From NCBI GenBank assembly GCA_017311185.1, contig JAESUZ010003505.1:3224001-3288000 (forward strand): a DNA stretch of 64,000 nucleotides, given 5' to 3'. This document shows, piece after piece, positions 1 to 10,006 of this stretch. The DNA is from Proteles cristata cristata. Its lineage: Eukaryota > Chordata > Mammalia > Carnivora > Hyaenidae. The notes below the pieces were generated by a model, which worked only from the letters and a program-made list of their open reading frames with translations, was not told the DNA's origin and ran no database searches. The first letter of the stretch is position 1. Each line of letters opens with the position of its first letter. The translations under genes and the position numbers were made by a program.

Positions 1-28
1 AAGCTGTGAAGGAGTCTGTGTAAGGTGG

Positions 29-248
29 ATTTTTTTTTTTAATATTTTTATTTCTAGGAGAGAGAGAGAGAGAGACAGCGTGAGCAGGGGAGGGTCAGAG
101 AAAGAGGGAGTCACAGACTGAAACAGGCTCCAGGCTCTGAGCTGGCAGTCAGCACAGAGCCCGACGCAGGGCTCGAATCTACGAACCGCGAGATCATGAC
201 CTAAGCGCAAGTCGGACGCTTAACCGACTAAGCCACCCAGGCGCCCCT
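29..248 (-). mobile_element. Can-SINE (tRNA-Lys derived)
   Basis: This is a full-length carnivore SINE in reverse orientation: poly-T/AT tail and GA-rich body on the left, tRNA-like head ending GCCACCCAGGCGCCCC on the right. A 10-bp target duplication TGTAAGGTGG flanks it (19-28 and 250-259). Confidence 0.93.
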
Positions 249-385
249 ATGTAAGGTGGGTTTTTAAGGATTCATATTAATAAGGAGAAAGAAATCTACC
301 TCAAGTAAAATAAATGCTTTTATAAGTTTATGTAAGAGTGCCTCAGTGTTAAGTAAAGGTAGGAGCAAGGTATAAGTTCTTTTCT

Positions 386-567
386 TTTTTTTAATGCTTA
401 TTTATTTTTGAGTGAAAGAGAACACAAGCCGGGGGAGGAAGAAAGACAAAGGGAGAGAGAGAGAATCCCAAACAGGGTCTGGACTGGATCCCACGAACCA
501 TGAGATCACAACCTGAGCCAAAATCAAGAGTCGGACGCTAAACCAACTGAGCCACCCAGGAGCCCCT
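386..567 (-). mobile_element. Can-SINE, diverged
   Basis: Reverse-oriented SINE with AT tail, GA-rich body and a head ending GAGCCACCCAGGAGCCCC. It is more mutated than its neighbour. An AGTTCTT motif at both flanks may be a remnant of the target duplication. Confidence 0.85.
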
Positions 568-568
568 A

Positions 569-3500
569 GAAAGTGTGAGTTCTTAACAGCCTGAATGGCT
601 AAATAGTTAACTTAAACCTGTGATTTAGGGGGTAGAGGTGTTTTACAGACACACATGGCAGCTGTAAAGAACTTTCCAGAACTGAGGTCAAAAGCTATAG
701 ACAAGGTAACCAAGCGTTAATGAAAGCAGGACAGTTTTGGGAATGCAAGGCAGTGTCAGAGAGCTGTTCTGGGCAGCACAGGACCTGGGGCCACCCTAGT
801 TCTAGACCTCGACCGTGGTTCACAGTTCACGTACTTCAAGGTGAAATGAAATAAAAGCAGGGCATTTCCTCCTTGTTCTGGCCTCTGAGCCGAAGCACTG
901 TTTTGTTACAAACAACATAGGTGGTTCGAGGGCCCAGCAGCGCCCAAAGGAGATGGTCTTAGTTGTTAGCAATTCTCTCCGGTTGCTTTTCCAGTCAAGG
1001 TGACAGTGTTTAGAGACTGTGCCGAGTGGATTTCAGGGCCCAGCCCCATAGGTACTTAATGACTTCAGTGTGGGCTTTTAATCTCCTGCCCAAGTGTTAT
1101 CTTACTTGCCCAGACAAGCCCTTCACCATTGCAGGAGAGTGTGGGAAAATTAACGCAGCGAGAGCAACCAGGGAAGGAAAGAAATGTCTGAAGGAAGAAA
1201 TGAATTGCGTTAGTATTTATTTTAATGCAGTCTGGAAACGTCCAACTTTAAACCTCTGTGCTGCTTAAGAACCCAGCACCCTTGCATGGAGGGGAAAAAA
1301 GAAAAAAAAAAAAGAAGATTGAAAAATATACAGAGCATGGCTGTCTTTCATGTTTGAGTTAGCGATCAGGAAGCCTTGAAATGCTGAGCGAGATAAAATG
1401 TTGACAGCAGCTTCAGTTAACATGCGGTAACTCTGGAAAAGAACGACATCTTTGGCACCAAAGGAAATCAAGAGAATAAAGCAGCAGTCGTCAGGATTTG
1501 AAGTAAGCCACAGATTATTACCATCTGTACGTTTTACAGACCCCTTGCAAAACCAGAAACCAGGGCCCACACTGGAGAGTAAGTATATTGAACTCTGGGG
1601 TATGTTGCTAGATGGAAGAAACTCAGGAATTGGTCTGAATTTTTAAATACAATACTTCATAAAACGTGACAGGGTTTTTTTTTTTTTCTGGCAACAGTGG
1701 CACTAATAGTTCATTTGTCCAAAATCAGAAACATTAGGGGGAGTTATGTGTGTGCCTCATGTTGGAGATACGATTGCTGTAAACTTTTACTACACCAGGC
1801 CCTCGACTTTCATGATTTCCCTGTAAATGTAGAATTATTTGTCAGTTGCTTTCCACTTTCAGATGGTTCTCATAAATGTGTTTTGTGTTCTTCCCAGAAA
1901 CTTGTGGAAAGGTCGTCATGAAACACCTTTAAGTGTTTGGAAGAGTGAATTGGTTCATCACTGTCATAGATCACTTAGCTTGGACTTTGCTATTTATTAT
2001 CTAAATGAAGGTATTTCTGAAGGGCTCACATGAAATATCTTTAGATTAATTTTTTGCCCCATGTTTGACTGACATAATTAGGGTCAATAGCAGAACTCCC
2101 TACGGTGGAGACCTACATAGAGACCAAACATAAAACACACAAACTTTATGTCTTGTGTGTACACATGCATGTGCTTTAATTAGGATTTCTATTTGTTCCA
2201 AGAGCTTACACCTAAACATCTAAACTGCAGCCCTTGAAAAAAACTAGATTCCTGGGAGGCAGAGAGGGGGGTTGAAAGGGGAGAGATGAGTTTGTTCTTT
2301 TTCATACAGAGTGAATGTATGTTTTAAAATAATAAGCAGTGCGTAAGAGAGGCTTACTTAATCTAAAATGTTTACATAAAAAGTTAAATCCTATGTAAAT
2401 GGAACCATTAGGTAAATTGTTTGACATCTCATTGGGAAATAGAAACGTTCTTATAAATGGGTTTGATATAGAGCCTTGGAAATAAATTTAATGGAATAAT
2501 TTTAACTTGAAAATAGCAATTAACGACAGATTGCAGAAGTCAGACAGTTAATGGTAACTTAGTACTTTTCTGTCCAACACATATGGAAGATTGTTTATAA
2601 ACAGGGAGTATTTTTTAATGTGCATATGAATTTAGTATAATACTTGGCAATTCTTGGCTGGTTTGGCAACATTAACATCTCAGATATTTGAGGCTCAGAG
2701 AGTCTTCTGGATGTGAAATGTTCCGTGGATAGATTTGTTCTTTCCTGACAAGCCCTGAAACCTTAATGTTTAGCAAGAAACCCTTCACCCTGATTTTCTT
2801 CCTTTGGTGATTAATCTAAAACTCACAGAATAATTCACTATGGAACATTTGGCCAAGTTCAAGTGAGGGAGAGTGGAAATAATAGAACCAATTCCTACAC
2901 CTGTTGTGCATGAGGTTAACAAGGAAGTTGAATCACACACGTTAGTTTTAAGTGCTTAATTCTGAAAACTGCTCATCCCAACTGTTCACTTTGTAATGAA
3001 AGCGTGCGCTCCGGTCGCTCCTACAGCAGGGTGCTCTCTCGTTAGTCCAGTCTGTTCCAGTTCTTTAGTTAATCATGCAGATTCTCACTCCATAGACTGG
3101 TCTTGGGGGAGCTGTTTATCATATGTGAAAGGGGCCATGCGGCTGGACTCTGGGGTCCTATTTGATAAATTGTTGCTTCAGTATATTAAATGGACCCCAG
3201 TGTCCTAAAAACGTTCATGTAATAGCCACATGTTCACATTTTCTTGCTGGAAAGCGTAACTTTCCAGCAAGGGTAGGAAAGCCAAACTCATTACTGAAGA
3301 AAAACCAACATTCGTAGGTTCAGCCATACATTTTGGAACCATCTCAGTGTGGGAAGATCCTTGGTAGTTTGTTATGAATATGTTTATAATCCAATTTTAT
3401 CTGTATGTAAGCATCTTCAGGCTTAAGAAAAAAAAGCATTACATAGGCATCGTTGAGTTCTCCTATTGCAAAATACATATATGTGCACAAGCCGTGAGCT

Positions 3501-3640
3501 TTTCTTCAGCAGAAGGTACGGTTGGAATTCTGCACTGAAGCATGGTAAGGGTTTGCCTGGAAGTGTGTGAATGGAGGGCAAATGTGAGCACTTCACTTCC
3601 ATCCTGTCTTCTTTCTGAAGTGACATTTAGCGTTTTGGCC
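569..3640. other. Intergenic, no recognised gene
   Basis: The stretch is mostly AT-rich unique-looking sequence. Short open frames of 60-100 codons overlap on both strands without codon structure or splice context. An A-rich run lies at 1291-1316 and a perfect inverted repeat at 3243-3271 is listed separately. Confidence 0.7.
3243..3271. repeat. Perfect 12-bp inverted repeat (hairpin)
   Basis: CTTGCTGGAAAG is followed by the 5-nt loop CGTAA and then the exact reverse complement CTTTCCAGCAAG. There is no T-run after it and no nearby gene. Confidence 0.95.
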
Positions 3641-4400
3641 GCCTCGTGGTGCTGGCTCGACAGGTACCTTGAGGTCGTCACATGGGTTCTGGGAACACTG
3701 TGCTCCCAGCCGCCCCAGTGTGGGCTGGGAGCCGGGCAAGCTTAGCTGAGGCCCGCAGCTGCCTTGGCAGGTCTGTTCTGAGTCAGTTTCCGGTCGAGGC
3801 TTTCCTTCCCTGCCTTGCTGGGAGCCTCCCTGACCAGTTTCCAGAAAGTCTTGCCGCAGAGGTGGACCTCTCACAGCACGGTCCTGAGTGCAGGCCCTGG
3901 GATCCCGAACAGGCACGGGGGATCTGCCTGCAGTCGCCTTGACTGAGGCCACCCCTGCTCCCAGCCGCGTACCTCCAGCTGGCTCGCAGCCCTTAGAACG
4001 GCACCGTGCAGTTAGCTGGCGCGGACGGTGGGGGGCGGTAACCCTGGCCCAAGTTTGTGGGGTGTCTCGCCGTTAGGGAAAAAGGGAAGGAAGATGTCAA
4101 GGTGCTCCTTTTCAGAGTGTTTTTTGCAGCGGTGTGTTTAACAGTGATTGCACGTGTATTGATGTCTGTGGCTTCTTCTCTTTGACACCGATCCAAACCG
4201 TCAACTACCAGATCTCGTGGAGAATTGTACTGTGGAAAGTCCCCACGGTTTGGTCTGCCATCTAAATGAAGGGAGAGGACAGAGGAAGCAGCAGTGAAGG
4301 ATCTGAGCTTGTAATTAGAGCAAAATTGTGTGGTGTAGGCTGGGAGCGCCCCGGGCGCTCAGAGTGCAGGGAGATCACGCCGCAGGTCTCGCTCTTCCGG
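3641..4400. other. CpG-enriched flank of the minisatellite
   Basis: GC and CpG content rise over this stretch; I counted roughly 25 CpGs by eye in 3641-4080. It leads directly into the minisatellite. A near-palindrome GAGCGCC-CCG-GGCGCTC occurs at 4344-4360. No gene is recognised. The open frames here lack support. Confidence 0.5.
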
Positions 4401-5097
4401 CCTCCTCCTACGGGTGCTGGCTCCGCCTACGGGTGCTGGCTCCTCCTACGGGTGCTGCCTCCGCCTACGGGTGCTGGCTCCGCCTACGGGTGCTGCCTCC
4501 GCCTACGGGTGCTGCCTCCTACGGGTGCTGGCTCCGCCTATGGGTGCTGCCTCCTATGGGTGCTGGCTCCGCCTACGGGTGTGGGCTCACTGCCACCTGC
4601 GGGTGCTACAGCTCCGCCTACAGGTGCCTCTGCGGGTGCTGGCTCCGCCTATGGTGCTGCCTCCTATGGGTGCTGGCTCCTGCGGGTGCTGGCTCACCGC
4701 CTACGGGTGCTGCCTCTCACGGGTGCACTGGCTCCGCCTATGGAGTGCTGCCTCCTATGGGTGCTGGCTCCGCCTACGGTGCTAGCTCCGCCTACGGGTG
4801 CTGCCTCCCTGCGGGTGCTGGCTCCGCCTATGGGTGCTGCACTGCGGTGCCTGAAACCGCGCCCCTCGGGTGCTAAGCTCCGCCTACGGGTGCTGGCTCC
4901 CATCTGGGTGTACCTCTGGGTGCTGGCTCCGCCTATGGGTGCTGCCTCCTGCGGGTGCTGGCTCCGCCTACGGGTGCTGGCTCCGCCTACGGGTGCTGCC
5001 TCCTATGGGTGCTGGCTCCGCCTACGGGTGCTGGCTCCTCCTACGGGTGCTGGCTCCGCCTACGGGTGCTGCCTCCTTCGGGTGCTGGCTCCGCCCG
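4401..5097 (+). repeat. CpG-rich minisatellite, 19-bp/16-bp units
   Basis: About 38 tandem copies of a unit close to CTCCGCCTACGGGTGCTGG (19 bp) alternate with a shortened form CTCCTACGGGTGCTGG (16 bp) and with TGG/TGC variants at the unit end. The core GGGTGCTG is most conserved. Irregular units interrupt the array near 4573-4630 and 4838-4876. The consensus unit contains no stop codon in any forward frame, which accounts for open frames of up to 297 codons here. Because 19 is not a multiple of three, the conceptual protein cycles through all frames with a 19-residue period. I do not call it a gene. Each full unit carries about two CpGs; many copies have TATGGG in place of TACGGG, the change expected from CpG deamination. 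Confidence 0.93.
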
Positions 5098-6642
5098 GCC
5101 AGCTCCTGCACTCTGGATGGCTGCCTCCGGTTTTTTTTGTTTTTTTGGGGTTTTTTTGAATAATTGAGATTTAATTGAACTGAGCACAGGATGAGAAGTT
5201 AGAAACATGGGCATTCTAATCCCAATTTTTGCCACTGAGTCACTAGGCAGATTTTGAAGGATTCACCCCTGACTCAGCTTCTCCTTGATCTGTGTTATTT
5301 TATGTCTTCGCTACCCAGCCCGAAAGTGCGTGTCCTGCTTTCGATCCTTGTTTTTCCTTCCTGAAGCCATGCTCTCTTGAGTCACCAGTAACGTTGTAAT
5401 TGGTGTCTGCTGCAGTCCTGCCCCTCGGACGTTGGTCTCCTTTTCTGTCTTGTGACCCCCCCTTCCCCCCCCCCCGGTGCTCTCTGGGCCCATGCGTTGT
5501 CCTTGCTTTGCATCCGGGTTCTGCATCTATGCTGTCGGCAGTACTGTTCTTCTCACGCCCCCACGAGTGTTTCCCAAGTGTCTGTCCACCAAGCTCCTCA
5601 TTCTCTCCGTCGGACGAGTCATCCCCTCTCCCTGCTTCAGCTGTCACCGTGTCGGATGCAGCAGGCCACTTCTCCGACACTTCTTGCGCACCGGCTACGC
5701 CCCAGGCACTGACTTAGGCATTGAGGGTGGGGTGCTGATGGGGCAGCCCCCTGCCTCCTGGAGTCCAGGGTCTAGTGGGGACGGGAGACCGGCGCATGGC
5801 TCGTCTCCACACAGCCCTCCGAGGGCTGCCCAGCCCCCTGGGGGAGCGCCGCTCCCGTGGGCACCGCAGAGGGCCACCTACTCAGCCCGGGACGGGGCGT
5901 GACTCCTGCATCCACGGCCACCTGGAGCCCTCCCTTCCATCTTGAACCTCCATCTCCCTTGTGTGACCTGTCCCTCCTTCCCGCAGACACGTCAGGGGGA
6001 GATGATCTTTTCCAACAAACTAACTGCTCTCCGTGCTGGCCCCATTTCTGGCAGCATCTGCCTCACGCGGGCTGGAAACCTGGAGTCACACTGGATTGCT
6101 GATTGACCTGAAACACGTCACCCAGGCAGACACCCCTTTCCGTCAGCCCTTCCTCTGTAACAGCTCTCAGCTCTGCTTCCTTTTCTGTTCCCATCACCAC
6201 CGTCTGCGGCCAGACCCTTGCCACCTCCTTCCTGCACTCTTTAATATTTATAAATGGGCTATTTACTTATTCAGAGGCAATTTTAAAAATTACCCGAATG
6301 GTTCATGTTTAGGGGAGGAAGAAAAAAGTTAGAAAATACAGATAAAGAGAAAGAGGGAAGAAAAGAAGGAAGGGAAAAACCACGCATTTTACTGCTCAGA
6401 TAACATCCCTATTTAATGCTCTGATATTTATCCTCCTGTATATCTAAATATTCTCATATAAAAATGAGAAAACTATATTACGCATTGCAGTTCTTTTATC
6501 TATATAATTTTGTAGCTTTTTGTACTTGACCTGTATGATTGTTTTTCCATATCTATAAATATAATTATTTGTGGTAATTTTTTCATGGCAGCATCATTAT
6601 TGGAAATAATTTGTACTTTAATCTCTACGCCATTCAATATAT
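5098..6642. other. Intergenic, no recognised gene
   Basis: A T-rich run (5130-5157) follows the minisatellite, then a C-rich run (5457-5475), then GC-moderate sequence to about 6000 and AT-rich DNA beyond. A purine-rich patch lies at 6312-6378. The small open frames show no recognisable product. Confidence 0.65.
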
Positions 6643-6660
6643 TTATATATCACAGCTAGG

Positions 6661-6861
6661 GGGCGACTGGGTGGCTTAGTCTGACTTTCGCTTAGGTCAT
6701 GATCTCGCGGTTCGTGGGTTTGAGCCCCGCGTCGGGCTCTGTGCTGACCGCCAGCTCAGAGCCTGGAGCCTGTTTCAGTCTGTGACTCCCTCTCTCTCTG
6801 ACCCTCCCCTGCTCACGCTGTCTCTCTCTTTCCTAGAAATAAATAAAACATTAAAAAAAAT
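6661..6861 (+). mobile_element. Can-SINE
   Basis: The head is GGCGACTGGGTGGCTTAG and the B-box-like motif is GTTTGAGCCCC. A TC-rich body and an AAATAAATAAAACATT tail follow. The target duplication (TTATATATCACAGCTAGG with one mismatch) is at 6643-6660 and 6863-6880. Confidence 0.93.
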
Positions 6862-6880
6862 TTTATATATCACTGCTAGG

Positions 6881-8204
6881 TATCCTTCTTAAAACTTTTT
6901 CATTTTGGCTGTTCTTCCATGGAAAAAAACATCAGTGGGTTCCTGTTGCCTACACACACACACGCACACATGCATATGCACACACACGCACCCTTCTTTT
7001 TATATAGGAAGATTTTTCTGACTTTCTCAGTCTTCAGGATTCCTTCCCTCATGGGGAATAAGATTATTTAGACCACATTTTGGTGGGTATTGTAGGTTAA
7101 CACCGTTATATGCGGCATCTCTCAGGGAGGTGGGGTCTCAGGACGACGGAAGTCACTTCTTGGGATGTCCTCAGCCCCCCCGCTCAGCACCGTGGTTGCC
7201 CGTTGTCCATTTTTTCTTTTTCTGCTTTGCCTTTCGGGGACCCTGGGTCCACAGATGTGACCCTCTAAGGCCCTTCTTCACTCTGGTCCCCGCAGAAGTG
7301 AGAGCAGGAGGCAGCTGTGTAATGTAAACAGGCGGGATCATGGTGCTGTGGGAGCGTAGGGCCCGAGCCAGGGGACATCAGCGCTAGTCTTGAAGCGCTA
7401 CAGGCACTTACCGAGTTAGGTCGGCTGTGATCGGAGAGGATGAGGATGGCCAGGACCCACAGAGACGTGGGAGGAGGGAGGTGGGGGCCTGGGCGAACCA
7501 GACCTGGAAGCCCACAGAATGAGATGCGAGGGGTAGCCCTCGGAAGGAAGCGGGCAGCCAGACCGTGAGTGTTGGTGTGGCTGTGACGAGAGAGACGGCC
7601 AGCCCAGCGGGTGGAAAGCCTTTACGGGCTGTCTCAGCCCGTCCCGCAGATGGTTTAGGCTCTGAAGGGAATAAAGCCAGTGTGGCTCTTGCTCTCTAGG
7701 AGCTCGTAATCAAAATGAGGATAAATTTCTTTTTATGAGTTTGCTATTGCAAGTCAAATCCCAAAACCCAGCTGTCACTGGGCAGTCCAAATTATTTTAT
7801 TAAACTGACCGGCATTTTTTCTTCTAGTATACCAAAAGACTAGAACATCTTTTTGATATCTAGGACTTTATTTTCATTGCCTTAATATTCCTTCAAGTCA
7901 GTGAGGATTTCTTCATGTCACTGAGTATGTGCGTATGTGTATTTACATATATATATCAACATACTAAAGGTAGGTGAAAATACCTGTACACTTCTCTAGG
8001 GAGGAGGCAAGGAACCTTTTTGTTGTTCAAAGGTAATACATAACTTTGCAGTGAAACGTCTGTGTGTCTTTAAATCACATCCCTTTTTACTGATGTGTAT
8101 ACCTAATTTCTGTTTAGCCTACTGTGAAATTTTAAGTCAAAGAGAATAACTTGCTTCAGCTTCTGGATAAGGAGACAAGGGATAATTCAAGCTTCACAAA
8201 TAGG
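6881..8204. other. Intergenic, no recognised gene
   Basis: It contains an interrupted CA-rich microsatellite at about 6952-6991 and a moderately GC-rich stretch from 7120 to 7660. No gene or named repeat is recognised. Confidence 0.6.
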
Positions 8205-8370
8205 ATCATAGTGTTTTAAACCATGGGGGGCTTTCCGTTTGGCCCAAACTCCTCCCTCATTTTGCAGAAAAGGAATCCGAGGCCCTCAAAGATGAAGCAA
8301 TTTGCTGAAAGTGACACAGCTAATTAGCAGCCCAGCCTAAACCGGAATCCAGGACTGCCGGCTTCCAGTA
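8205..8370. repeat. Ancient interspersed repeat, family unnamed
   Basis: The order of motifs (GGATCATAG, then TTTGGCCCAAACTCCTCCCTCATTTTGCAG in broken form, then GACACAGCTAATTAGCAG) matches a common old mammalian repeat layout. A second diverged member is at 30790-30945. An A-rich simple tract with (AAAT)n follows at 8392-8450. Confidence 0.5.
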
Positions 8371-8460
8371 CTATGACCTTCCCGTTCCAAAGGAAAAAAA
8401 AGAAAAAAAGAAAGAAAAAGAAAAGACAAAAAATAAATAAATAAATAAAGGAAGAACCGA

Positions 8461-9547
8461 ACTGGCACCTTGCTTTAATTCTCCTGCCTGTTTACAGAGT
8501 GTGAAAAATCCTGATGCACTTTAAAAGAAACATTTAAAGATGTATCCAAGCTTGTAAAGAGGATCGGGAATATTTGCAATATGCTAATTAGAAAGTATCT
8601 CATTATGAAAGGGACTGGAAGCCTGCCAGAAGGCTGCTATTCAGAGTTAACTTCAGAAAAGCTCAAAAGATGGGACAAACGCATGTGCTTTTTATTTATC
8701 TGATACTGTGTGGCTGCCATCAGATTCCTGATTGGGTCTGACACCTTTATGATCAGCTCCACAGAAATGAGGGGAGTCTGTGCGACACATGGAGGGAAAG
8801 CAAACAGTCTCATTTCCACGTGAGTTTCCTCGGGTGTAAGTCAGGGCCTCTCCCCTAGAACTCGCCTGCCAAGCTGCTTCCTGTAGAAGCTTGTCACTGC
8901 CACCATTTGGTGTTTGCCCAGAGATTATATTCTGGCCGCCATGCTAATCACTCCAAGGTGACCCTCTGTTTGGAGAAATAAATCCCTTGCGGTTGCTATT
9001 ACGGTGCACTAATCCAAAGGTACAAGTAGTTCCTTGGGGGGGAAAAAGATGAGTTTTCTCCCCACTGTGGCTTATTCCTCCAGCTCCCTTCTAACCAGGA
9101 GTGCTGTTTCTTCCAAGACGTTCTAAATGACGTAGAGAAACCAGAACCTGGTCAGATTTCAAACTCAGGACCAGACCTGAAGCCCCCCAGACCAAACAAG
9201 AACCTGCCTCCACCTCTGGGAAGTCCTCTAGGTGAGAGTGGGAAGTCCTCCTGTTAAGAGCAAGGTGGGTAGGTCCTCAGCTGTGCCGGGGCTGGCAGTG
9301 CCCGCTCTGCCCACTGCCTGCCTCTGTGCCGCATGAGACCATTTGTGGTGCGTTGGAGGTGAAGGTGAAATTCGTACAGCTATGCTGTTTGTAGGCACCA
9401 GAGAAGGTGCAGAGCGAGGGGCCGCATGCAGCCTCTGTTGGCTTGTGGCAGCCTCTGGGTAGGAAAGGGTATGCAGGACAGGCACACTTCAGAATTCCCG
9501 TGCTGACTTTCGACGTGACTTGCAAGCAGGGCTCAGTAGAACACACG
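8461..9547. other. Intergenic, no recognised gene
   Basis: Unique-looking sequence without clear repeats. The stretch around 8870-9010 has mixed composition without simple repeats and could be conserved non-coding DNA. This cannot be judged without alignment. Confidence 0.5.
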
Positions 9548-9760
9548 TGCGTTTTAGAATTAGAGCAAACTGGCTTGGGATCCCGGTTGACTTGACTTAC
9601 TATCTGTGTGACGACGAACAAGGTACTTGTTCTCTCTGCGCCTCGGTTTTTCCATCTGTAAAACAGGTTGTGGTGACTACTTAATAGAATTTTTGAGAAT
9701 TTGATGCTATAATATAGATGAAGTACCTAGGAGAGTGTAGGGCTCATCACGGGGTCCTCA
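9548..9760 (+). repeat. MIR-type ancient SINE fragment
   Basis: It follows the MIR consensus order: AGAGCAAACTGGCTTGGGAT, CTATCTGTGTGACGACGAAC, GCCTCGGTTTTTCCATCTGT, AAACAGG. It is interrupted at its 3' end by the Can-SINE at 9777. Confidence 0.65.
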
Positions 9761-9776
9761 AAAATAGTAACAATTA

Positions 9777-9990
9777 GGGGCGCCTGCGGGGCTCCGTTGG
9801 TTAAGCATCCAGACTTCAGCTCAGGTCATGATCTCACAGATCACGAGTTCGAGCCCTGCACTGGGCTCTGTGCTGACAGCTCAGAGCCTGGAGCCTGCTT
9901 CGGATTCTATGTCTCCCTCGTTCTCAGCCCCTCCCCCGCTCATACTCTGTCTCTCTGTCTCTCAAAAATAAAACATTAAAAAATGAAAAA
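9777..9990 (+). mobile_element. Can-SINE
   Basis: Head GGGGCGCCTGCGGGGCTCCG, B-box GTTCGAGCCC, TC-rich body and A-rich tail. The target duplication AAAATAGTAACAATTA (one mismatch) is at 9761-9776 and 9991-10006. Confidence 0.93.
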
Positions 9991-10006
9991 AAAATAGTAT
10001 CAATTA

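Noticed and set aside
29..248. tRNA-like promoter boxes in SINE heads as tRNA genes
   Set aside because: The A- and B-box-like motifs belong to tRNA-Lys-derived SINEs with TC bodies and A-tails; none can fold as an intact tRNA with a normal 3' half.
4266..5159. 297-codon frame resembling a low-complexity repeat protein
   Set aside because: It is explained by a stop-free minisatellite unit; all forward frames are open and the peptide period equals the DNA unit length in bases.
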